From Crossaster papposus (taxonomy: Eukaryota; Echinodermata; Asteroidea; Velatida; Solasteridae): DNA of 64,000 bases. The notes below the pieces were generated by a model. The model had not been told where the DNA came from. It did not search any database and saw nothing but the letters and a program-made list of their open reading frames with translations. This document shows positions 10,501-19,558 of the stretch, in pieces. The position numbers and the translations under genes are program-made. Positions within the stretch are counted from its first letter, which is position 1. Each line of letters starts with the position of its first letter. Location: positions 1 to 64,000 of the forward strand of contig JBAIAA010001144.1 in NCBI GenBank assembly GCA_037893245.1, read 5' to 3'.

Positions 10501-13325
10501 AAATTTCTACCCTACAATTCCCTGCCGATCCGGACTTATTAAGAGAGTATTCACGTAAAAGGGTTTATCCGATAATAGGAAAAACAAGTCCGATTTCCAT
10601 AATGACACAAAATCTCAGTTGGGGAGCGCAATGGGTGCAGAGGTAGTTAATCGTTGGCATAACGTTTCAGTTTGTTTTGGCTTTTATGTCGAACCCCCAA
10701 AACGTTATATTGAATTTGACAAACCACGATTGTCCATTCGTTGGAATGTTTAGCGATTGGTAGGTAAAGGCCTAAGCAAATACAGGTAGGATACACCATT
10801 TGCAAATATCAAAATAATCTTACTACCAAATTATTAATAAATATTTTACTTATTTGAAAGTAAATAATGATTGTAGGCATTCAGCAAAATAATTGCGCTA
10901 GATATCATGTAATTGTTCCGAAAAATGTATACAATTTATAAAAAATCGCGAACGACAGACGGTGATTTCTTAGCATCTATGATCATAACACTTTAGTTTA
11001 GTAAAACGATATCATTTTACTATAAAATACAACCCGAAAAATCCACCCATTCCTGACAATTCTAGCAATTACCAATGGTGTATCCTACCTTTAACACGAA
11101 CGACCCCACAGTGCATGTCATGATTTTGCAGAACACCTCAGTCCCTTATTGACGGGAACCGAATAATACGGGTGAGCACTTTATTTATCTGAAGTCTTAA
11201 CATTATATTGTAACGTATTATTTGTTCTGATAACGTAGGATTTCCTCGAGCTCTCACTGTGTTGAACAAGTGACGCATGCGCTTTCTACGTTAGCATGAC
11301 AAATTACGGTGCGCGTCATCATTATGAAAATCAGACTCCTATTTGTAGCACAATTTCTACCTCCATCCAGGTCGCCTCCTTTGAGCCTAGCGTCATTCCA
11401 GTACGCATCCTTGATTTGATAGGGCCCACAGGACAGTGACGTGACATCCCAGTGACAAACAGGGTCAGGCATCTTGCAACCAGACTCCACTTTGCAAATA
11501 CATTCCATGCAATTTGCCGGTACGGGGCCCGTCGATGCAGATAAAGTAATTTCTGAAAAACAAAAGGCGTCCTCTGAGTTACATTAAAACGCATGGTCCA
11601 TTTCACCAAGTTGGAACACTTTAATATGGGTTTCCCGGTCAATTTCGGCAAATGAGCAGCCAATTTAATTCCCGTGCGTTCGAATTAAAGCGATATTGCC
11701 TCTTCAGTTTTTACCGTGTTTTAAATTCAGAATTCGGGCATTAAATTTAGGTTTGAGGCGTTCAAATAATTATAGCTTAAAGATGGACTACAACGAAAAC
11801 TCACACATAAAATTTATTATCGGACCTTGTTTATGTTGTGTTCAGGTAACACTTTATTGTTACGGTCATGTTTTTCTCTAAATAATTTTGTTGCAATTTG
11901 ACCGACAAAATTAGACCTCGATTCTTCGATTTTGAAATTTCCCGCCCTGTACTGGTTCCCGGCAAAGATCCACTGAAAACCACAATGAAATCCACGATAT
12001 AGTACCAGCGGACTTGTAAACCAGCGACAAGTGATGACGTACTACCCATGAAAACGCATACATGGTGGCCCTGAAGGGACTCCGCAGATCGCGAATATCG
12101 ACGTCAAATTTGAATTATTCATGAGTTAAGGGCTTTTGCTGAAACTGAGTTTTTCTGGGTCGTAGAACGCCGATAAATTTTGTTGTTTTTGCATGAAGGA
12201 ACAAGATTTATTGAATACTAATGATATATTAGTAATCATTATACATTTCTCGAACAAAAAACAGCAACACAGCCTTTATCATTATTCCGTTGTAGTCCAT
12301 CTTTAAGGTGGGTTTTCACGGGGCACGCGAACGATTCGCAAAAAATGCGAATGGCGAAAAAATGGCGACAATGCAGTTTGTGCGTAGTTCTCACAACGTA
12401 TGTGCGAATGTCGTGTGTAGCGTTGCCGAACTATGGCCAGTTCACATAATACAAAGAACATGCGACTAAAATGCGAAAAACACGAATGTTACACGAATCT
12501 CGGGCAACATTCGTGCGAACTTTTCGCGCATTATTTCTTGAATAACGTCGTGCGACATTCATGCGACATTCGTACATATGTTGCGCGATTATATTACGAC
12601 CGGCGATCCGATGCTTTCTTGGCGAAGTCACCTGTTTTCAAGAAGTAAGCGAACAGTTCGTAAATAGCTCGAGAAATGATCGGGCGAACATGCGCGAGAC
12701 ATTCTCCAAACTGTCGGAATCTGTTTGGGGTTTCACAAAGATTTTGCGAACATCACGCACGTCGTGTGTATGTCATGCGTAGGTTGTGTGCATTATGACG
12801 AAGCTTTTCATACATTTTCGAGGGCAACTCACGAGCAAATCACGACCCAGGATGCTGGAAACGTTCGCAAGAAATTTCTTGAATTTTTTAACAAATTCCC
12901 GCCGAACTAAAAACGACTCCCGCGAACAATTGACGGCGCCTCCGAACCCCCAGGCATGTTTGGCGAACTTTTGGAGCCGAAAATACGAATGTTGGACATT
13001 TGCACACTTCGCGAATTGTCCGCGTGCCCCGTGAAACCATTCGGCTGTGCAATCAATTGCAAGTAAAAAGCATTTACTACTATTTCAGCTAGTAAATGCT
13101 AAACAGTAAAACTTTATTTTATTCATACGAATTGAAGCATTTGCTTTTCTTTAATGCTTTCAATTCGAAATAAATACTTTTACTTTGTGCTTGTACTTCG
13201 TAGCATTTGCTAGTTTTTATTTATACGACATATTGGGTCGTATGAATAAAAACTAGCAAATTCTGGGTTGATTTCTTACCTGCTGCGATCAAAGCCATAA
13301 CTGCAAGGATAGTCCCACGCATCAT
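7561..13325 (-). CDS. Invertebrate-type (i-type) lysozyme, three exons, complete
   Basis: A secreted muramidase of innate immunity or digestion, which in this family cleaves peptidoglycan beta-1,4 links. Exon 1 (13280-13325) encodes a signal peptide (MMRGTILAVMALIAA). Exon 2 (11361-11552) carries MECICKVESGC and HWDVTSLSCGPYQIK. These hold the Glu and Asp at the catalytic positions known for i-type lysozymes. Exon 3 (7561-7766) carries EDAVQGYMERYAINRRLG, PTCEDFARIHNGGPNGF and YWGKVKKCLADK before the stop. All splice sites are GT-AG, and exon phases 1 and 1 join exactly to give 147 aa with 10 cysteines in the mature part. The two introns (1.7 and 3.6 kb) are filled with transposable elements. 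There is no frameshift or stop, so it is predicted functional. A duplicated promoter and exon 1 lie at 3.7-4.0 kb. Confidence 0.93.
7916..8870. mobile_element. TIR element saturated with ACGCTGG/CCAGCGT motif (PIF/Harbinger-like)
   Basis: The ends are TGGCCCTGTCACACCAGAA in inverted orientation, flanked by the 3-bp duplication TAA (7913-7915, 8871-8873). TWA duplications are typical of PIF/Harbinger elements. The 955 bp interior has no coding frame. It consists almost entirely of variants of AACGCTGG, GTTACTCACGCGCT, CAACGCG and GCGCGTT. It lies in intron 2 of the lysozyme gene. Confidence 0.85.
9088..9731. mobile_element. TIR element saturated with CCTTTCAAAACC motif
   Basis: The ends are ACCCTCTTAT in inverted orientation, flanked by TA (9086-9087, 9732-9733). 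The 644 bp interior holds more than a dozen copies of CCTTTCAAAACCTTT or its reverse complement. A longer block (ATGATAAAGGTATGGGAAGT followed by CTATCAGAAAACGGCCAGAC) occurs twice, near 9266 and 9512. It is noncoding and lies in lysozyme intron 2. Confidence 0.8.
10784..11090. mobile_element. Short TIR element (MITE), ~307 bp
   Basis: AGGTAGGATACACCATTTGC at the left end is matched in inverted orientation by GCAATTACCAATGGTGTATC and CTACCT at the right end. The interior is AT-rich and noncoding. Target duplications are not clear. It lies in lysozyme intron 2. Confidence 0.65.
11781..12302. mobile_element. MITE with TTAA target duplication
   Basis: The ends are AGATGGACTACAACG in inverted orientation, flanked on each side by TTAA (11777-11780 and 12303-12306). 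TTAA duplications are characteristic of piggyBac and Kolobok elements. It is 522 bp, noncoding, and lies in lysozyme intron 1. The right TTAA almost touches the next TIR element. Confidence 0.85.
12308..13041. mobile_element. TIR element saturated with TTCGCGA/ATGCGAAT motif
   Basis: The inverted ends share TTTCACGGGGCACGCG followed by a TTCGC-rich segment. The interior (~730 bp) is noncoding and is full of variants of TGCGAATG, CATTCGTGCGA, ACACGAAT and GCGAAC. The target duplication is unclear. It lies in lysozyme intron 1, directly beside the TTAA MITE. Confidence 0.75.
13208..13258. repeat. Perfect-arm hairpin upstream of lysozyme intron 1 donor
   Basis: CTAGTTTTTATTTATACGAC and GTCGTATGAATAAAAACTAG are inverted with one mismatch, around a 6-9 bp loop. 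The surrounding AT-rich stretch repeats GCATTTGCTA/TAGTAAATGC-like words that also occur near 3520-3605. Confidence 0.7.
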
Positions 13326-13570
13326 ACTTGTTGGACTTGTCAACCCTCCAATGTGTTTAGGAGATTGGGTTATGGTAAACTCAGGCTACTATTGTAGATG
13401 TACCGGTTCCAGCTTTCTCTGTTGTACTGCGCGACTGAACTGAATTGAACGAGGAAGTGAACTATATAATGTCTCGTGATATAGGCCTGATAATGTAAAC
13501 ACGTTGGGTTCAATTCCATTATTCATTAATGTATATGTCAGAATCTCTGTTGAACTCTTTACTCTGAAAC
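13326..13570 (-). promoter_or_regulatory. Lysozyme promoter region with TATA-like box
   Basis: On the minus strand a TTATATAGT element lies at about 13462-13470, roughly 140 bp upstream of the start codon. This fits a TATA box with a ~100 nt leader. The whole block is conserved upstream of the orphan exon at 3738-3783, where the core is changed. No transcription start can be proven from sequence alone. Confidence 0.5.
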
Positions 13571-14060
13571 CTGGATAATTGTAGGTACCAGTATGAAACG
13601 ATAAGATGGGATTTTCCAGTTGGCCCCTGATGAACATGAAACCTGAATCGCTTCCTGTTAAAATTGTTGGAAGATAAGGAAGTATACGGTGTTGTTGGTT
13701 TCGTTTCGGTTGCATGATAAGCAGCATTCGTGCTTTACAAGGAACTAAAACGAGTCACATATTTTGTCATTTGGGGTTTTAGTGATAGATTGGTCAACAA
13801 ACAATCCAAATACTTGGATTTGTTCGCATTATAGCGAGGACGAAAAAAAATACTTAGCATTTTGTTTCTGAGTGTTTCCATAAATAAAGCTGGCAGTTAT
13901 GCATAACTTTGTACATCGAGTATTTTCTGCACTCTTTTCAGTTTCAGTATGTGGTAATGGTTTATCCTTGTCAAACAAAACATAAATCATACAAATCAAA
14001 TTTGTCTTCTTCATACAATTGATGACAAATATTGTTCCACGTTTAACGGGGACACTAAAT
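13571..14060. other. No recognisable gene
   Basis: AT-rich sequence upstream of the lysozyme promoter. No supportable gene or repeat ends. Confidence 0.5.
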
Positions 14061-14063
14061 TAG

Positions 14064-14318
14064 GTGTGCTCGTTACGTGTAAAACCATTGTATTTTTTGC
14101 CATGATTATCTGCATGCTTACAATAAAAATTGTTTGAAATTATTTAATTTCTTAAAGTAATTGGTGTGATTACATACTAAAAGAAATTTGGTGTCCTCGT
14201 TACGTTTAAAACAATTGTCTTTTTTGTCATGAATATTTGCATGATTACAATAAAAAAAGTGTAACATTAATATTTTCCATAAAGTAATTGGTACGATTAC
14301 ATACTAAAAGACTATCAG
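14064..14318. repeat. Two-copy direct repeat, unit ~127 bp
   Basis: Each copy runs from about GTGTnCTCGTTACGT through TTTTTGnCATGA to GTAATTGGTnnGATTACATA followed by CTAAAAG. The copies are diverged by scattered substitutions and a small indel. Confidence 0.7.
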
Positions 14319-14825
14319 ATATTTTGAATTGCAATGCAGAGACTTAACGAGAGAGGATTGCGACTCCTGGAATTTGCCATTTGTAACGATCTTGTGATGA
14401 CGAACACATTTGGCCATCATTGTTTTTTGAAATGCTATTAGGTTTTCCCAGACGATATCAGGAAATGTGCACATTCATTTGTAAAGCTGCTTTCAATTTC
14501 GCGCTGATTTTTAGAACGACGTATATCCGGGTTTCATTTTTGCCAAAACGAGCATTCGGTTTCACTTTGTTTTAATTAAATAAATAAATGTGCATAACGT
14601 TTAATTTTAACGATTACAAATACGTGATTAGGCCTTCAGTTTGACGCATGCGTGGCCGATTATTAAGAATGTGCAATCTATTTCGCAGCGTATCGATGTG
14701 TCATTGTGTCACGGCCTGAATTAAATATTTTGTTGCATTTGTTAGAATTAAAATTTGCATAAATTTGCAATATATTGAGTTGTATTGCGCATGCTGTGCG
14801 GCTTGGTCATGGACCAAATGTCATA
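14319..14825. other. No recognisable gene
   Basis: Noncoding sequence between the two-copy repeat and the P-element-like pseudogene. Confidence 0.5.
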
Positions 14826-16150
14826 GGAGTTAATGTGAAAAAACGACGTTGAAACCGGCTGTGCCATGTTTTATGGGCGGAGTCTTCTGATTTTTGAACA
14901 GGATGTTCTTTGTGAGCTTATGTCTGACGCGGTCTCCCTTGATTGCTTCTGTGTAATTCTTTGCAGCAAAGAACCGCCTTATCTTGAGGTATTCCTGCAC
15001 AATCTTTCGCAGTAGTGAAAGCCAATGGTTCTCAATCCCGTCACTGTCGAACATGTGCTCTAATAAATCAGAAAAAAACATCCTACCGGCATACAAACAT
15101 CTCCAGATAAGAAATATTAACTAACAAACACAGCATCTTTTCGCAGATAGCCACCTTTCTTAACTCTTCGATGTACATAGCAATCCTTCACTAGACTTAA
15201 TGTTAAGTAGTATAGTATTAAGTGTTTCCTCCTCCCCGTAAAAAATCCGCGCATACTTGCAAGTATCGCAAAGGAGCTTCGGCATGAGTTTCCGAGCAAC
15301 AAAACTTGAAATGTAAGTGACAACATTTGTAACGAACAGAGTAAGATCTCCCCTGCCGATGGCGTAGGGATGGTCGTGCAGATACCAGGTGTAGTCAATT
15401 GAAGACTCTTCATTTAAAGTAGATTCGCCATCTGTTCTTCTTGTTTGCTTGACATCTAGGAGGTCTGTATAGTGTCAAGAGAATCACACTCCCACTTCTT
15501 CTTGATCTAGGAGCAACATCACAACGGGAAAGTAACTTCCGATATGTCGCTCTAAACTGCTTGCACGTATATGGTTGTTATTATGAGCCCCGGCCGCCCT
15601 AATGGCATCGAAATACAACTCCAGATAATCCTGGGAAAACTTGTGCGTGAGTAACACTGAGCAAGGGATGTCCTCCGCCATCACTAAGTACGTTCAGGCC
15701 AGTTCATGCTATCGATATCAACCAAAAGACCGACGATGCCCATTTTCCTCCTAGATAGAAACAGTGGGTTAGACATCACTTCTGTCACTTCTTTCGCTGC
15801 CCGTCGATTCCCTGAAAACCATCTGTTTGTAGAACATAAGATGAATGCAGTTATTGCGACAGTTTTGGGGTCACTCTTTATACAAACCGCTACAGATCCG
15901 CCAACATAGTTTTCGTGTCGGAGTGTCATAACTCTTCACCATTTAAAAAAAAAGTTAAAACCAAAAATGTCCACACAAGCTAACAGAAAGGTAGCTCTTC
16001 GTTGATAAGCTTCATTTTCACCAACTCTTCGGTGTGAGGGATTTCTCTCGTCTCTTCAGTCGGTTTTTCGTGGCACGCAAGTCTGCTCTTTAGGCCGTTG
16101 ATTTCCTTCACCTAAAAAGGTCGGCACTGCCCCTCGCTTCAGTTTCTTCT
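14826..16150 (-). pseudogene. P-element/THAP9-like transposase, degenerate
   Basis: Pieces in several minus-strand frames follow the order of P-element/THAP9 proteins. LKRGAVPTFL near 16120 resembles the AVPT/AVPS end of a THAP zinc finger. A charged coiled-coil-like stretch follows at about 15975-16100. Next come the LLTHKFSQDYLELYFDAIR motif and HNNN (15590-15650), then VTYISSFVARKLMPKLLCDTC (15260-15330), then the C-terminal segment with YLKIRRFFAAKNY and HKLTKNILFKNQ (14885-15010). Frameshifts separate the blocks and most of the THAP domain is not readable. The family uses RNase H-like cut-and-paste chemistry; this copy cannot encode an active enzyme. TIRs were not identified. Confidence 0.85.
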
Positions 16151-16311
16151 ACTCTCCACTGAAGACACATCCTGGCTTATAATCATTTAAGCACACAGGT
16201 ATCTACATCTCGGCTCCCACAAATTTCTGGTCTTATACGCACAAGCCACCGAATTCGGAGTGATTTCTCCTGGGGAATTCTGATGGATAATAACTCTAAA
16301 TTAATGATGCC

Positions 16312-16645
16312 GCTTAAAGGGATCGTATACGTTTGGTAATTACTCCAAAAATTTATGGCAATAAAAACTTACTTGGTAAGAAGTACAGCAGCTTTGGATA
16401 GTATAATGCATTTTAAGAAACTTTTCACTTCGAAGTACTGCGGTTATGGAAAAAGATATCACTTTTTATCCCCAAAAATTTGAATCTGAGAAGCGTTACT
16501 GCAGTGACGTTTCTCAGACTGTGTATTCCAATGCAGATTATTCTTCCTGCGTGGACATAACCGCTCCAGATTTTCGGCAATATCTCGAAATCGCTACCAC
16601 CTTTTGAAATGAAATTTTTACAGGTTAGTTTTATGGTATATAGGC
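16312..16645. repeat. Fragment of a dispersed repeat beginning TTAAAGGGATCGTATACG
   Basis: The left end TTAAAGGGATCGTATACGTT is followed by TGGTAATTACTCC and then AT-rich sequence with TTTCTCAGA and TGAGAAGCG inverted words. I recall similar sequence as a common dispersed repeat in marine animal genomes, but this cannot be checked here. No matching inverted right end was found, so it is probably truncated. Confidence 0.45.
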
Positions 16646-16661
16646 CCTATCTATAGGGGAG

Positions 16662-17106
16662 AGCGGGGCTAGTCCGCCCTAAGGGCGAGTCCGCCCACCA
16701 CGTTATTTTCCACCACTACAGCCAATGGAGAAGTTTTGATGATGTAATTATATTACGCATGACATGATAAAACTCATATAATAGCTGCACGAGCAGGCTC
16801 AACAAGCTCATAAAGTTATTATCAAAACACTGTTTACATATCATGTAAGTAAAATTTTCTTGCATCACTAATATTGTATAAACCCTAAGACATAAACAAA
16901 GATGGTTTTAGTGGTTATTGTCTTTTAGAAGATAATAGATTTGCCAAAATAATTATGCAGTTATGAACTCGGTTTACTGCGTTAATGATGCATACGACTT
17001 GGTAAAACAAAAGATAAGCCCATGGGGCACGTTCGCCCTGTATAGAGTGGGGCAGGTTCGCCCTGTGGCGGACTCACCCCACGGTGGTGGGCGGACTTAC
17101 CCCATC
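16662..17106. mobile_element. Inverted-repeat element with GTCCGCCC ends
   Basis: The left end has GCGGGGCTAGTCCGCCC and GGGCGAGTCCGCCCACCAC. The right end carries the inverted equivalents (GTGGTGGGCGGACTTACCCC, GGCGGACTCACCCC and two TTCGCCCTGT copies). The interior is AT-rich and noncoding. The inverted ends are imperfect and target duplications are unclear. Confidence 0.6.
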
Positions 17107-17249
17107 AAATGTATATGCCTAATTATACATATTTTAAGGTGAAATAAGCATATCTAAAAAAATAGGTATTTCCAACATAGAAAATTATTGTTGCTATTAT
17201 GTCCAGTGACAGTTTTTTAAAGGAAATTAGAGTTTAGCACTGCCCTGTT

Positions 17250-17625
17250 ATTACATACAAAACGAGTAGAAATGGAATGTACTGGACTGTGTATAGCAAC
17301 AACCTGGCGCATGTTGGCAAATGAATAACAAAACAAGTAGGAATGAAATGGAATGTTCTGGATCGTGTATAAAACCTGGTGCGTGCTGACAACATAATTA
17401 CCATAACAAAACAAGTAGGAATGGAATGGGAATGTGTTGGACTGTGTATACAAAAACTGGTGTGTGCTGATAAAATAATTATCATAACAAAACAAGTAGG
17501 AATGAAATGGAATGTTCTGGATTGTGTATACAAAAACGTGGTGTGTGCTGACAACATAATTACCACAACAAAACAAGTAGGAATGGAATGGGAATGTTTT
17601 GGACTGTGTATAAAAACCCAGTGCC
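17250..17625. repeat. Minisatellite, ~80 bp unit, about five copies
   Basis: The word CAAAACAAGTAGGAATG recurs near 17329, 17407, 17488 and 17569, with a diverged copy near 17258, giving spacings of about 71, 78, 81 and 81 bp. Each unit also carries GGACTGTGTATA(C)AAAA and GTGCTGACAACATAATTA. The overlapping open frames here are by-products of a unit length near a multiple of three. Confidence 0.9.
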
Positions 17626-17649
17626 TCTGGCACTCACCAAGGACTTTAA

Positions 17650-18000
17650 GGCGCTGTCACACTGTTGCGTATGGCACCAGCGTATGATTTGCGTATTAAA
17701 ATTCAAAAAATATTTTGAATACGCAAAACAAGCCCTTGAAAATACAGAATTGTGCGTATACTTACCGTATTGAACCTATTTGTAGCGTATGAGTAGCGTA
17801 CGGCCAGCGTATAGCCTGCGTATAGCATGCGTATGACCAGCGAATGTCAGGACATGTCGGCGTCTGCCAGCGTATGACAAGCGTATGTCAGCGTATAACC
17901 AGCGTATGGGCTGCGTATGGCCAGCGTACTATGCGCATGGATAGCGTATTAGTAGCGTATGGGTAGCGTATTCACAGCGCATGCCTAGCGTGCCGCCTAT
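17650..18000. mobile_element. Left part of a TIR element saturated with GCGTATG motif
   Basis: It begins GGCGCTGTCACACTGTTGCG directly after TAA, resembling the TGGCCCTGTCACACC end at 7916. Some twenty copies of GCGTATGnC/AGCGTATG follow. No inverted right end was found before 19047, so the element is truncated or its right end is lost. The gene fragment that follows may be part of it. Confidence 0.65.
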
Positions 18001-18003
18001 CAC

Positions 18004-18760
18004 GTGACAAGTGGCTATAAGCGGCGGTATTTCCACATTGCAAGATATCTTGATGCTGCCGAGAATGCCTGCGCTGACCTGGAAATTAGCCTGGATGAGC
18101 TCACCCCTACCACCCCCCCCCCCCCCCCCCCCACCCCCCCCCCCCCCCTTCAGCCTCACGCAAGTGACCTCGGGACCCGGACGGCGCCCTCCTTGAGTCC
18201 CTACAGAAGAAAGTTGCTGAGTCACGCACCATCCTCAAGGACCTCTCCAAAGCCCAGAAGCAGCCCATCACAGCCTGAACAGCCTTTGGCCAACTACGTT
18301 CGAGACAGCCTGCTGACCATGTCCAAGGCCAAGTACAAGAAGACAAGGTCCACCATCAACAGGTTGCTGTCTGACCTGATGGATGAGGACAGTGGTTATG
18401 ACATTCCAAGTGCCATGGGAGCTCCCCCATCCAAGAAACCCAGCAAGCCTGCCACTCTCAAGCACCTCACCAACTGCGGCCCAGTTCAGCACCGTCCTTT
18501 GGCTCGTACGGCTCGGCTCCTCAGCACCATCAGCCAGCTCCCCACATGTGGAGAAACGTGCCTCCAGCATCATCAGTGTGAGGTTCACAATCTATGGAGT
18601 ACAATGAGCAGTACCACCAGCAACCCTTACAGAATCCACAGATGCCTCCACATCCTTCTCTACATCACATGATGCCTTCTCCTCTGTACACGCACACGTA
18701 CATCCACGCGCTATACAGTGCAGCGATACTAGACTTGATCCAAGTCGGGATTCTGTGGTA
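18004..18760 (+). pseudogene. Broken gene with BESS/MADF-like motif (possible transposon accessory protein)
   Basis: Readable pieces lie in different frames. An acidic N-terminal fragment (AENACADLEISLDELT) is interrupted by a poly-C tract. The next piece is DPDGALLESLQKKVAESRT, which ends in a stop at about 18278. Frame-shifted from it is PLANYVRDSLLTMSKAKYKK followed by TRSTINRLLSDLMDEDS (about 18285-18390), then a Pro/Ser/Gln-rich tail. The F/L-x-x-Y-V-x-x-x-L-x-x-M...L-L pattern resembles BESS motifs at the C-terminus of MADF proteins. Such proteins can accompany PIF/Harbinger transposases, which would fit the adjacent truncated TIR element. The family assignment is tentative; the disruption is clear. 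Confidence 0.45.
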
Positions 18761-18779
18761 ACATTGCTCATGGTCATCC

Positions 18780-19047
18780 ACACCGTGCGCCTCGCGTCAC
18801 GTCCACGCTCATCAGTAGCGCGCCCTCATGCGCCGCCCATGCTCATGTGTGGTTCAGAAACCCCGACTTGACGAATCTGCCACACGTTTGTACACAACCT
18901 ATGAGCTCATCTACCGAAAACGGTAGCGGCCAATCAAATTGCAGAATTGTATAAATTAGCATATATCTGTAATAATAAGAACTTTGACACAGTTGCGTGA
19001 CGTACGTACCTGGACATGTACGTGTACACAATGTACATGTACACACA
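18780..19047. other. Left flank of the Helitron array
   Basis: Noncoding sequence, ending in overlapping GTACATGTAC-type palindromes and ACACACA directly against the array. No gene seen. Confidence 0.6.
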
Positions 19048-19558
19048 CTAGCGGGATGCCGCGCTTCGCGCGGCACCCATTAGCTGGGTGGAATCGTAAC
19101 TTATAGATACACCTTGTTGACGTCCTAAAAACATAATGGATTGTATGACAAACAAACCGAGAAAATTTCGAGCTCACGAAAATATTTTTTTCGAGTGCAC
19201 GAAATCATTTAGTGTGCACGAAATCATTTCGAGCTCACGAAATATTTATTTCGAGTGCACGAAATGATTTCGTGGGCACGAAATGGTTTCGAGCGCACGT
19301 TTTGAAATAATCAAATGATTTCGTCACGGTGATTTGTATTCGTCAAATGTCCCTTTAGGGGCTCCGTAGGATACCATTGACTCTAAATAAAAACAATCTG
19401 CTGCGTAATGCAGTCACGTTTCTAAATTGAATATTCATATCCACGATCGCCATACAATTTGGCGACATTTTTGCACGATCAAAGGTAACATTGAGGCAAT
19501 AGCGATGACAAACAACGCCCAGGGACAAGATGGCGCATTTAACATCTTTTATAGTATA
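19048..19558 (-). mobile_element. Helitron unit 1 (3'-most, internally deleted)
   Basis: 511 bp. The terminal hairpin arms are CTAGCGGG and CCCATTAG rather than the perfect CTAGCAGG/CCTGCTAG of the others. The central ~0.9 kb is missing: sequence jumps from GCAATAGCGATGACAAACAA to CGCCCAGGGACAAGATGG. Its junction to unit 2 lacks the 5' TC (CTAG then TATACTATAAAAG). Confidence 0.9.

Noticed and set aside
17234-17687. Repetitive 100-138 aa frames with FHSYLF(C) repeats
   Set aside because: They are translations of the ~80 bp minisatellite, open on both strands.
19048-19080. Self-cleaving ribozyme at the unit hairpin
   Set aside because: The stem-loop is a simple GC hairpin without hammerhead or twister core sequences. 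Its position next to CTAG matches a Helitron terminator.
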